A stretch of 64,000 nucleotides of DNA. Source: Clostridiales bacterium UBA6114 (GTDB lineage Bacteria; Bacillota; Clostridia; Oscillospirales; Butyricicoccaceae). The DNA lies in NCBI GenBank assembly GCA_002423435.1, contig DIWE01000043.1, forward strand, positions 71,604-135,603, written 5' to 3'. Under the pieces are notes generated by a model that worked only from the letters and a program-made list of their open reading frames with translations, did no database searches and was not told where the DNA came from. Both the position numbers and the translations under genes were made by a program. Shown here in pieces: positions 34,881-43,110 of this stretch (positions are counted from its first letter, which is position 1; each line of letters begins with the position of its first letter).

Positions 34881-36356
34881 TTATAATTTCGGGGTTTTCA
34901 GATGCGCTTTCAGAGCGCTGATCTCGCCGCCGATTTCCCCGGACAAAAAGATGGCGGCAAAATAGACGGCGGCGCCCGTAAAGACCGCGCCTGCAAGGGC
35001 GGCGACCCGCGGGACGGGCATTAGGGTTACGGCAAAGGCCGCGAGCGCGCAAAGGAGGGAGCTTACCGTGATGTTTAAGACGCGGCGCGTTCCCAGATAA
35101 AACAGAAAGATTCTTTTCGCGCGCAGGGCGGCGAGGGAAAAATACAATAAAAAGGCGAATAAGGTGCCGTACGCCGCGCCCGAGATGCCGAAAACGGGAA
35201 TCAGCAACAGGGATGCGACCACTTTCAAAACCGCGGCGCAGGCCGCGTTCTGCAAAACCGGGATCGTGTTCTTCGTAAGCTCCCAGGGCTTGTTCGCATA
35301 TTCCGTAAGGCCCATGAAAAACATGGCGCACGCAGTAATCCCGATGACGGGTGCGCCCGTGTGATACTCCGGGCGCACAAACAGGACGCGGGACAAAAGC
35401 GGGCCGACGGCGGTAAGGCCGGCGGCGCAAGGGAGCGCGATCAGGACATAAAGGCGCGCGCCCGCATCAAGAAGGGGCTTCGCCGAGGCCTGTCCGCCCT
35501 CGCGCCAGGCGCCGAGCACCGCGGGGTATACCCCGCGCATGACGGCGACCGTCAGCATCGTAAAAATGCCCGAGCTGATCGCGTAGTTTGCCGAATAGAC
35601 GGCAAACGGCGCTTTCCCCATCGTAAAAACCACGATATACCGGTCGATCATATTCAAAAGGCCGATGCTGACGCTCACGCCGATCAGGGGAAAGCCGTAT
35701 TTCATCAGGCTTGAAAAAAGAGGCCTTGAAAACCGCTTTAAGCTCATTGCGGACGGGATCCCAAGGGCGAGCAGGGCACCGACCGACGCGATAAAGTCGC
35801 CGGTCATCGACGCGAAGACGGCGGGAAACGGAGTTTTCACGCCGGATGGAAGGAGGTTCACATAGAGGTAGGCGGAGGCGAGCTTTAACGTCACCGACAA
35901 AAGCGAGAGGACAATGCTCCACCTGATGAGTCCCGTCTGTACGAGCATGCCGTTTAGGATCATAAAAAGGCTGTAGGCTGCAAACATGAAAGCGCCCGCC
36001 GGCCAGACAGGATCGCCCTGAAACAAATAAACGATCAGGCATACGGCGCAGACGAGGCCTGAAATATAGAGATAGGACGTGACGAGCGTCGAATAAAACT
36101 CTTTCCCCGAATCCTTTTTCAGTTCGTCGCCGATGTAGCGTACCGCCGCGTTTGCGAGCCAGGAAGCGGAAATAAGGTAAGCGACCAGCATGGTTGTGTT
36201 GATGATCTGGAACGAGCCGTAGGCTTCCGGCAGAAAAAGCTTGGTGTAGAAGGCCGTTGTGAGCATCACAATTACGCCCTCGGCCACCTTTGCCGGAAGG
36301 AAAAGAAGCGTGTCCTTCGCCATGCGTCCTTTGCCCAAGATAAAAGCATCCCCCAA
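34881..36356 (-). CDS. Polysaccharide flippase (Wzx/MurJ-like, MOP superfamily)
   Basis: Membrane protein of 491 residues with 12-14 helices. It resembles oligosaccharide flippases, with FLPAKVAEGVIVMLTTAFYT at the start and GISGAAYGTLFAFLLYF late. It would carry lipid-linked repeat units across the membrane for the ligase-like protein encoded downstream. Divergent from the glycosyltransferase-CsaB gene, with about 300 bases between. Confidence 0.85.
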   Translation of the reverse strand: MGDAFILGKGRMAKDTLLFLPAKVAEGVIVMLTTAFYTKLFLPEAYGSFQIINTTMLVAYLISASWLANAAVRYIGDELKKDSGKEFYSTLVTSYLYISGLVCAVCLIVYLFQGDPVWPAGAFMFAAYSLFMILNGMLVQTGLIRWSIVLSLLSVTLKLASAYLYVNLLPSGVKTPFPAVFASMTGDFIASVGALLALGIPSAMSLKRFSRPLFSSLMKYGFPLIGVSVSIGLLNMIDRYIVVFTMGKAPFAVYSANYAISSGIFTMLTVAVMRGVYPAVLGAWREGGQASAKPLLDAGARLYVLIALPCAAGLTAVGPLLSRVLFVRPEYHTGAPVIGITACAMFFMGLTEYANKPWELTKNTIPVLQNAACAAVLKVVASLLLIPVFGISGAAYGTLFAFLLYFSLAALRAKRIFLFYLGTRRVLNITVSSLLCALAAFAVTLMPVPRVAALAGAVFTGAAVYFAAIFLSGEIGGEISALKAHLKTPKL

Positions 36357-36662
36357 ACGGTTGTTTCAAAAAAACCGTATCGATTGACCTTACAGAAAGG
36401 TTATACTATAATGTATATATTACCATCCCAGTCGAAGATTGTGAATAATGGTAAATTCAGAAAATATGAGTCCATTATATATCGGATTTTGTATGAGCGC
36501 CACTCTTTTTAAACCTGAAAAACGGAATCCGTAAGCAGAAAAATTTTGTTCGGCGCGCCGCCCGCGCGATAAAGCGGCGTCCGCGCGCCCGTTTTTCCTA
36601 TCAAGCCCCGCAAAAAAGGGGCGTTTTTGCCGCGGTTTTTCGCCGCGGCGCAGGAGTGTCAG
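36357..36662. promoter_or_regulatory. Divergent leader region with two hairpins before the CsaB-fusion gene
   Basis: The left part (36400-36500) is AT-rich promoter-like DNA. At 36605-36628 GCCCC-GCAAAAAA-GGGGC followed by five T has the form of an intrinsic terminator. At 36629-36649 GCCGCGG-TTTTTCG-CCGCGGC forms a second stem that ends one base before the AGGAG ribosome site of the next gene. These could attenuate or mask its expression. Confidence 0.5.
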
Positions 36663-38906
36663 ATGAGAATCATGCATCTTGCCGGCGGCGGCGATACCGG
36701 CGGCGCCAAAACGCATATTATCACGCTTTTGAAGGAGCTCTCGAAGGAGCACGAGGTCATGCTGGTGAGCTTTCGGAGCGGACCGTTTGCGCGCGCGGCG
36801 GAGGACGAGGGGATCAAAACGGTCGTTATTTCGAAGCCTGTCGTCAGCGCATCCTTATTCACGCTTTTCCGGGCGGTCCGGGGGTTTTCACCGGACGTGC
36901 TGCACTGCCACGGCGCGAAAGCGAACATGATGGGCACGATCATGAAGTTTTTCTGCAAGGTCCCCGTTGTGACGACCGTCCATTCGGACTACCGGCTCGA
37001 CTATATGCACAGCCGCATAAAGCAGCTGACCTTCGGAACCATCAACGCGATTGCCCTCCGGTTCATCGATTATTACACGGCGGTCGCCTCGCGCACGGCC
37101 GACATGCTGATTTCGCGCGGGTTCGACCCCGAGCGCATTTTCATTATTTATAACTGCATCGATTTCTCAAAGCCCAGGGCAACGGTCGACAAAAAGGAGT
37201 ACCTCCGGGAAAAGGGCCTCCAATATGAAGACGGCGACGTGGTTCTGGCCGTCGCGGCGCGCTTAAATCCGGTCAAGGATTTGGGTACGCTTTTGCGCGC
37301 CTTAAAAATCGCGTCCGGGAAAAATCCGAGGATCAAGCTGATCATCGCGGGCGAGGGAGACGACAAGAAGAAATTAAAAGAGCTTGCGAAAACCCTCCGG
37401 ATTGAGGACCGCGTCTGTTTTGCCGGCTGGGTGCCCGATATCGACACCTTTTTCGCCGCGAGCGACATCACCGTGATCTCGTCTCTGTCGGAGACCTTCC
37501 CGTACTCGATCACCGAAGGGGTCCGGGAGGGCTGCGCCGCGATCTCGTCGGACGTCGGCGGCATGCCCGACCTGATCGAGCACAACAGGGGCGGCTTTAT
37601 TTTTAAGCCCGGGGATGTCGACGCACTTGCGGAATACATTTATGTGATGTGCACCGACGACGCGCTCCGGGAACGGTTTGCGAAGCATCTCTACGAAAAA
37701 GCGTCCAGGGAGTTTTCGATCGGGCGCATGAAGGACACCCAGATCGAAATCTACGAGACGCTTTTAAGGCGGGACAGGATGCGCCGGGGCAAAAAGCGCT
37801 ACGGGGCGATCGTCTGCGGCGCTTACGGCCGCGGCAACGCCGGCGACGACGCGATCCTGAAAGCGATCGTCGGCACCCTGCGGAGCTTAGACCCCGATAT
37901 GCCGATTTATGTGATGTCGAGAAACCCGGAGGAAACAAGGCTTGTAAACCGCGTCAATTCGTTTTATATTTTTCATATTGCGACCTTTTTCAGAAAGCTC
38001 CGCCGCAGCAGGCTTTTCATAAACGGCGGCGGAAGCCTGATCCAGGACGTCACATCGACGCGGTCGCTCTACTATTACCTTTTTACGCTGTTCATGGCGA
38101 AGCTGTTTTCCTGCCGCGTCCTCATGTACGGGTGCGGCATCGGGCCGGTTATGAAGACCTCCAACCGCGCTCTTGCGGCAAGCGTGCTAAACCGCTCGGT
38201 CGATATCATCACGCTTCGCGACGACCTGTCCCAAAACGAGCTTGAAAGCCTCGGCGTAAAAAGGCCGAAGATTTTTCTCGCAGCCGACTCCGCGATGAAC
38301 TTAAAGTCCGCGGACCCCGGGGAGACCAACACGTATCTCGCCTCCGAGGGGATCCCGAAGGACGGGCGCTATATCTGCTTTGCACTCCGGGACTGGAAGC
38401 ACTTCGACCGCTCGGCGGAGCTCGCGAGAGCCGCCGACTACGCCTATGAAAAATACGGCCTCGTGCCGCTTTTTCTGCCCGCCGAGTTCCCGAAGGATAT
38501 CGCGCCGTCGGAGCGGGTGGCCGGGAAAATGAAGGCGCCTTTTTATATTTTAAGGAAGCCGAGGTCGGTGGAGCTTACGATTGCGGTGCTGCGGCGCATG
38601 GAGCTCGTCTGCGCGATGCGGCTGCACGCGCTGGTCTTCTCCGCCTCCTCCGAAATTCCGGTGATCGCCGTGTCCTATGACGTCAAGGTATCGGGTTTTA
38701 TGAAATATATCGGTTCCGACCTCTTTCTCCCCTTTGAGACGCTTTGCGCCGAAAAGCTGTGCGAAATGATCGACCGGGCTAAGTCCGGCGATTTTTCCGA
38801 ACAGGTCAGAAAAAGCGCCGGAATGCTCAAAGAGCGCGAAAAGATCAACGAGCAGGCGGCGAGAGAACTCCTGAACCTGCCGCAAAGCAAAAAGGAGACC
38901 GTTTAA
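36663..38906 (+). CDS. csaB: Fusion of GT4 glycosyltransferase and CsaB polysaccharide pyruvyltransferase
   Basis: Two enzymes in one chain of 747 residues. Residues 1-375 are a GT-B glycosyltransferase of family 4: HLAGGGDTGGAKTHI, HCHGAKANMMG, VARLNPVKDLGTLL-type segment and SLSETFPYSITEGVREG with the nucleotide-sugar glutamate. Residues about 385-735 are CsaB: CGAYGRGNAGDDAILKAIV, LFINGGGSLIQDVTSTRS, YGCGIGPV and CAMRLHALVFSA. CsaB adds pyruvate ketals to wall polysaccharide, which SLH-domain proteins bind. I use ATG 36663 after CAGGAG. The stop overlaps the next start. CsaB is usually a separate protein of about 370 residues, so the fusion is notable. Confidence 0.93.
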   Translation: MRIMHLAGGGDTGGAKTHIITLLKELSKEHEVMLVSFRSGPFARAAEDEGIKTVVISKPVVSASLFTLFRAVRGFSPDVLHCHGAKANMMGTIMKFFCKVPVVTTVHSDYRLDYMHSRIKQLTFGTINAIALRFIDYYTAVASRTADMLISRGFDPERIFIIYNCIDFSKPRATVDKKEYLREKGLQYEDGDVVLAVAARLNPVKDLGTLLRALKIASGKNPRIKLIIAGEGDDKKKLKELAKTLRIEDRVCFAGWVPDIDTFFAASDITVISSLSETFPYSITEGVREGCAAISSDVGGMPDLIEHNRGGFIFKPGDVDALAEYIYVMCTDDALRERFAKHLYEKASREFSIGRMKDTQIEIYETLLRRDRMRRGKKRYGAIVCGAYGRGNAGDDAILKAIVGTLRSLDPDMPIYVMSRNPEETRLVNRVNSFYIFHIATFFRKLRRSRLFINGGGSLIQDVTSTRSLYYYLFTLFMAKLFSCRVLMYGCGIGPVMKTSNRALAASVLNRSVDIITLRDDLSQNELESLGVKRPKIFLAADSAMNLKSADPGETNTYLASEGIPKDGRYICFALRDWKHFDRSAELARAADYAYEKYGLVPLFLPAEFPKDIAPSERVAGKMKAPFYILRKPRSVELTIAVLRRMELVCAMRLHALVFSASSEIPVIAVSYDVKVSGFMKYIGSDLFLPFETLCAEKLCEMIDRAKSGDFSEQVRKSAGMLKEREKINEQAARELLNLPQSKKETV

Positions 38907-40069
38907 TGAACCAGATCGTTTGCCTGTCCACCTCGAATTACAACCCCTTCCCGACGAGAAAGCAGAATGTGATGAAGCGCCTTAAAGATTCAAAGGTCCT
39001 GTATTTCGACCCTCCGGTCACGATTCTCGCGCCCCTTAAGGACCGCTCTGCGCTGAAAAGGCTTTTCGCGTTTCGGAAAGAGGGGGAAAAGGTCACCGAT
39101 TCGGTCACGGTTTACGCCATGCCGCCGGTTTTGCCATTTTACAACAGGGTCCGGCTTGTAAACCGGATAAACCAGCGGATCCTTTCGAGCTATGTCAGGG
39201 GAAAAATGAAGCTGCACGGTTTTTCGGAGCCGGTTTTGTGGTGCTACTCCCCGTCGAGCTGCGACATCGTTTCCGAAATCCCGAAGCGCGCCCTCGTCTA
39301 CGACTGCGTCGACCGCCACTCGGCGTACAAGGGCATGATCAATCCTTCCGTCGTCGACCGGATGGAGCGGGACCTCGCAAAGGGTGCCGACCTTGTGTTC
39401 TCAACGGCCGCCGGGCTCCATGAAACGCTGTCCGGCTATAATAGAAATTCCGTCCTGGTGCCGAACGGCGCCGCTTACGAGCTCTTTTCAAAGGCGGCGG
39501 AGGGCGGACTTAAAGTCCCGGAGGAGCTTTCCGGGATCGAGGGTAAAATTTTCGGTTTTGTCGGGATGCTTCAGGAATGCATCAATTACGAATGGCTCGA
39601 GGCGCTGGCGAAAAAGTGCCCCGGTTCGCATCTTGTCTTTATCGGGCGGAAGCTGCCGGGCGTGGATCTTTCGCGGCTCGGGAATTATAAGAACGTCCAT
39701 TTTCTGGGCCTTAAAAAACAGGAAGAGCTTCCGAAATATTTATCGAGATTTGACGTCTGCTTAAACCCGTTTCGCCCCGGCAGCCTTTCAAAGGACGTAA
39801 GTCCGCTGAAATTCTACGAATACCTCGCGACGGGAAAGCCGGTCGTGACGGCGCCCGAGCCTCTCCAGGTGCTCGATTACAAGGATGTCGTGTATCTCGC
39901 GGAAAGCGAGGACGAGTTTATCGGGCAGTGTTTGCGCGCGTCAGGTGAAAACGACCCCGCGCTTCGGACAAGGCGAATGCGTTACGCAAAGGAATGCTCC
40001 TGGGACGCAAGAGTCTCCCGCATGGAGGAAGAACTCAAAAAACGGGGCATTTTTGGGGCAGGGGGATAA
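38906..40069 (+). CDS. Glycosyltransferase (GT-B fold, TuaH-like)
   Basis: Cytoplasmic glycosyltransferase of 387 residues. The N-terminal half starts IVCLSTSNYNPFPTRKQNVM. The C-terminal half has FGFVGMLQECINYEWLEALA, VHFLGLKKQEELPKYL and SPLKFYEYLATGKPVVT, the donor-binding pattern of GT4-like enzymes. YDCVDRHSAYKG is typical of the TuaH-like group used in teichuronic acid and surface polymer synthesis. Its start overlaps the fusion gene stop by one base. Confidence 0.88.
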   Translation: MNQIVCLSTSNYNPFPTRKQNVMKRLKDSKVLYFDPPVTILAPLKDRSALKRLFAFRKEGEKVTDSVTVYAMPPVLPFYNRVRLVNRINQRILSSYVRGKMKLHGFSEPVLWCYSPSSCDIVSEIPKRALVYDCVDRHSAYKGMINPSVVDRMERDLAKGADLVFSTAAGLHETLSGYNRNSVLVPNGAAYELFSKAAEGGLKVPEELSGIEGKIFGFVGMLQECINYEWLEALAKKCPGSHLVFIGRKLPGVDLSRLGNYKNVHFLGLKKQEELPKYLSRFDVCLNPFRPGSLSKDVSPLKFYEYLATGKPVVTAPEPLQVLDYKDVVYLAESEDEFIGQCLRASGENDPALRTRRMRYAKECSWDARVSRMEEELKKRGIFGAGG

Positions 40070-40075
40070 ACAGTA

Positions 40076-41443
40076 ATGGAGCTTTATACGAAGGGCCGGG
40101 AGGTCGAGCCGGAAATCAAGGCGCAGTTTAAGCGGATGCTGCCGTCCGTGTTTGCCGACCAGTTTTCTGTAATCTGTCTGGGCGTCGTGAACGTCATTAT
40201 GGCGGGAAATGTTTCGGGCGTGGTGCTCGCCGGCGTCGGGCAGGTCGACGCGATCAACATGATTCTCGTTTACGTGTTCAATTCCTTTGCGACGGCCGGA
40301 ACGGTGATTATTGCCCAGCACATCGGAAGAAACGACCGGGCGCAGGCCGAGGAAAGCATGCTGCAGACGCTCGTGGCGGGCACGCTGTTTTTAACGCTTC
40401 TGTCGGTTGCGCTTGTCCTTGTGCGCACCCCCGTTTTGCACCTTCTTTATCCGAAGGTGGAAAGCGCGGTCATGTTAAAGTCGCTGGATTACATGATCTG
40501 GTCGGTGCCGTCGCTGCCGCTGACCTTTATTTTCTCCCAGTGCGCAGGCGCGCTGCGCTCGGCGGATTCGATGAGAATGCCGATGCTCGCGAGCATCGTG
40601 ATGAATCTGGTCAATATTCTGCTGGGCTTTATTCTGATTATCGGGGTCGGGAACTTCGAAGGCTACGGGGCGTTCGGCGCGGGGGTCGCCATCTTTACCT
40701 CGCGTTTGATCGGGGCGACGCTTCTGGTTTTGTTCACGCTCGGCGGGCATGCGCCGATCAGGCTTCATTTAAGCCTGAAATTCCGTTTTAAACCCGCCAT
40801 CATAAAAGAGCTCCTCGACATCGGCATCCCGATCGCACTCGAGACTTTTTTATTTCATTCGGGAAGGCTTATGGTTCAGGTAATTGTCGCCACAATGGGG
40901 ACCGTGATGATTTCGGCCAATCAGGTTGCGATGTCCTGCCTCAATATCTTCAGCGTCTGCACAAATTCGTATCAGTTTATCATCGTGACGCTCGTCGCCC
41001 AGAGGGTCGGCGCGAAAAGCCGCCAAAGAAGCGACGCGGCGCTGCGCTATGTCGCGAGCATGGGGGAGATTACGAATTTCTTTGTCGGCCTGACGGCGTT
41101 TTTCAGCGCCCCGTACCTTTGCGGCATCTTTTCCTCCGATCCGGAAATCATCCGGGTCGCGGCGCTTTCGATCCGGATCATGAGCCCGTTTTTCCTGCTC
41201 CATACCTCTTCCTTTACGATACCGATGGGCTTTCGAGGCGCGGGGGACGTCCGCTATCCTCTCGTCATATCTGTGTTCAGCATGTGGATTTTCCGTGTGG
41301 CGTTCGGTTATTTTCTCGGCGTCACAATGAAATTTTTCGTTTACGGCGTGATCGTGGCGATGGGCCTCGACTGGGTGTTTCGAGGGACTTTGTATTCCCG
41401 TAGGATGCGGCGCGAGGAGTGGATGGAAAAAATCCCCCGGTAG
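40076..41443 (+). CDS. MATE-family efflux transporter
   Basis: Membrane protein of 455 residues with about 12 helices in two similar halves (QVDAINMILVYVFNSFATAGTV; NQVAMSCLNIFSVCTN). MATE exporters of the NorM/DinF kind use sodium or protons. It follows the glycosyltransferase by six bases and so is co-transcribed. A link to polymer or precursor export is possible, but the family usually moves cationic drugs. Confidence 0.88.
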   Translation: MELYTKGREVEPEIKAQFKRMLPSVFADQFSVICLGVVNVIMAGNVSGVVLAGVGQVDAINMILVYVFNSFATAGTVIIAQHIGRNDRAQAEESMLQTLVAGTLFLTLLSVALVLVRTPVLHLLYPKVESAVMLKSLDYMIWSVPSLPLTFIFSQCAGALRSADSMRMPMLASIVMNLVNILLGFILIIGVGNFEGYGAFGAGVAIFTSRLIGATLLVLFTLGGHAPIRLHLSLKFRFKPAIIKELLDIGIPIALETFLFHSGRLMVQVIVATMGTVMISANQVAMSCLNIFSVCTNSYQFIIVTLVAQRVGAKSRQRSDAALRYVASMGEITNFFVGLTAFFSAPYLCGIFSSDPEIIRVAALSIRIMSPFFLLHTSSFTIPMGFRGAGDVRYPLVISVFSMWIFRVAFGYFLGVTMKFFVYGVIVAMGLDWVFRGTLYSRRMRREEWMEKIPR

Positions 41444-41529
41444 AAGTCGTAAAATTAAACATTTTTTTGCTCATAGGGACGTTTTTTTTCGTCTGAATGC
41501 CAAATTTGCTTGTTTTTTGATTTGGAAAC

Positions 41530-41558
41530 TTGTAAAAAAAACGACGGTGTATTACAAT
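41530..41558 (+). promoter_or_regulatory. Promoter of the purine operon
   Basis: TTGTAA (41530-41535), 17-base spacer, TACAAT (41553-41558). Transcription would start near 41565, leaving a leader of about 180 bases before purE. Confidence 0.65.
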
Positions 41559-41593
41559 AAATATGTATTTTTGCGCGAGGGGAGGTACGGCGG

Positions 41594-41680
41594 ATGAAAA
41601 CGTGGGCTCGTTGTTGCAAACCTTTCGGCGGCTCGATTTTTTGCGCCGGAGTTGTGCCTTGCGGGCAAGCAGGAGAATAA
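41594..41680 (+). CDS. Possible 28-residue Cys-rich leader peptide before purE
   Basis: An ATG nine bases after GGGGAGG opens 28 codons, starting MKTWARCCKPFGG and containing four cysteines, and ends TAA at 41680. A terminator hairpin follows 12 bases later, then purE. The arrangement is that of a leader-peptide attenuator. It could instead be chance coding inside a structured leader RNA. Function unknown. Confidence 0.4.
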   Translation: MKTWARCCKPFGGSIFCAGVVPCGQAGE

Positions 41681-41691
41681 GTATATCAATG

Positions 41692-41726
41692 AGGGGCATC
41701 CATGCGGGTGCCCTTTCCATTTTTTG
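41692..41726 (+). terminator. Attenuator-like terminator in the purE leader
   Basis: Ten-pair stem AGGGGCATCC (41692-41701) with GGGTGCCCTT (41706-41715), with two G-U pairs and an ATGC loop, followed by TCCATTTTTT. The purE ribosome site GGAGG begins at 41729. Confidence 0.7.
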
Positions 41727-41743
41727 CTGGAGGTTTTTACAAT

Positions 41744-42241
41744 ATGCTCAAAGTAGCGGTTGTCATGGGATCAAACTCAGACTTAAAGGTGCTGGAAGGG
41801 GCGTTCGACATCCTTTCCGAATTTGAAATCCCCTACGAGGTGCGGGTGATTTCCGCCCATCGGACGCCGGGCAAAGCGGCCGACTTCGCAAAAAACGCGA
41901 AGAAAAACAACTTCGGCGTGATCATTGCCGCCGCGGGAAAGGCGGCGCATCTCGGCGGGGTGCTCGCGTCATACACAACGCTTCCGGTGATCGGCCTGCC
42001 GGTCAAATCCTCGACGCTCGACGGGCTCGACAGCTTGCTTTCGACGGTGCAGATGCCGAAGGGCATTCCTGTTGCTTGCGTCGCGATCGACGGCTCGCAA
42101 AACGCGGCCATTCTGGCGGCGCAGATCCTGGCGCTTACCGACGGCGCGCTTTCGGAAAAGCTCGACGCGTTCAAGGAAAAAATGGAAAAAGACATCACAA
42201 AAATCGACGAGGCCGTAAACACGGAGTATTCAAGGCTGTAA
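41744..42241 (+). CDS. purE: N5-carboxyaminoimidazole ribonucleotide mutase / AIR carboxylase PurE
   Basis: Purine pathway step 6 enzyme, 165 residues. It has VVMGSNSDLK at the start, the catalytic-His motif ISAHRTPGKA, and AAAGKAAHLGGVLAS, where class I enzymes read AAGGAAHLPG. No purK lies in the cluster, so the enzyme may use CO2 directly, or purK lies elsewhere. ATG 41744 follows GGAGG; the frame extends upstream to 41702 through the leader hairpin but lacks a binding site. Confidence 0.95.
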   Translation: MLKVAVVMGSNSDLKVLEGAFDILSEFEIPYEVRVISAHRTPGKAADFAKNAKKNNFGVIIAAAGKAAHLGGVLASYTTLPVIGLPVKSSTLDGLDSLLSTVQMPKGIPVACVAIDGSQNAAILAAQILALTDGALSEKLDAFKEKMEKDITKIDEAVNTEYSRL

Positions 42242-42283
42242 AAACCGGCGGCCTTCAAACCATAAATAACGGAGGGGCGTAAA

Positions 42284-42994
42284 ATGAAAAAGCTTGGTCA
42301 GATTTACGAGGGAAAGGCAAAGAAAGTTTTTAAGACCGACCTTGACGACACGTACATTGTCGAATACAAGGACGACGCGACGGCATTCAACGGCCTGAAA
42401 AAGGGAACGATAACGGGAAAGGGCGTCATCAACAACCGCGTCACAAACCATCTGATGCAGCTTCTGGAAAAGAACGGGATCCCGACCCATTTTGTCAAAG
42501 AGCTTTCGGAGCGGGAGACGGCGGTCAAAAAGGTCGTGATCGTGCCGATCGAGGTGATCGTGCGCAATATCGCCGCGGGGTCGCTGTCAAAGCGCCTCGG
42601 CATCCCCGAGGGCACAAAGATGAAGTCGACCGTTCTGGAATATTCCTATAAAAACGACGAGCTCGGAGATCCCATGATCAACGAGTACCACGCGCTTGCG
42701 ATGGAGCTCGCGACCAAAGAGGAGCTGCGCGTGATCGATCAGTACGCGTTCCGGGTCAATGAGATCCTCGGCGCATATTTAAAGGACCTCGGTATCGAGC
42801 TTATCGACTTTAAGCTTGAGTTCGGAAGACTTTCTGACGGCACGATCGTGCTCGCCGATGAAATAAGCCCGGATACCTGCAGGTTCTGGGATGTGAAAAC
42901 AAGGGAAAAGCTCGACAAGGACCGTTTCCGCCGCGATATGGGGCATGTAGAGGACGCCTATCGGGAGATTCTCCGCCGCCTTCTCGGCGAGTGA
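42284..42994 (+). CDS. purC: SAICAR synthetase PurC
   Basis: Joins CAIR with aspartate using ATP, 236 residues, normal length. Signatures are GKAKKVFKTD, VVIVPIEVIVRNIAAGSLSKR and LADEISPDTCRFWD. GGAGGGG lies six bases before the ATG. It follows purE by 42 bases. Confidence 0.97.
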   Translation: MKKLGQIYEGKAKKVFKTDLDDTYIVEYKDDATAFNGLKKGTITGKGVINNRVTNHLMQLLEKNGIPTHFVKELSERETAVKKVVIVPIEVIVRNIAAGSLSKRLGIPEGTKMKSTVLEYSYKNDELGDPMINEYHALAMELATKEELRVIDQYAFRVNEILGAYLKDLGIELIDFKLEFGRLSDGTIVLADEISPDTCRFWDVKTREKLDKDRFRRDMGHVEDAYREILRRLLGE

Positions 42995-43110
42995 TCCGAT
43001 TTGAAAAAAAGATACGATTTCATTGAAGCTCTTATCATACCCTCGCTGCGCGTGATAGGAGCGTCCATCTCATTATTGTTTTGCCGGCGGGCGGCAGAAT
43101 GGAGCCTTTT

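Noticed and set aside
41565..41743. ZTP, PRPP, THF or purine riboswitch before purE
   Set aside because: None of the conserved cores of these classes could be found by eye; only a mini-ORF and a terminator are visible.
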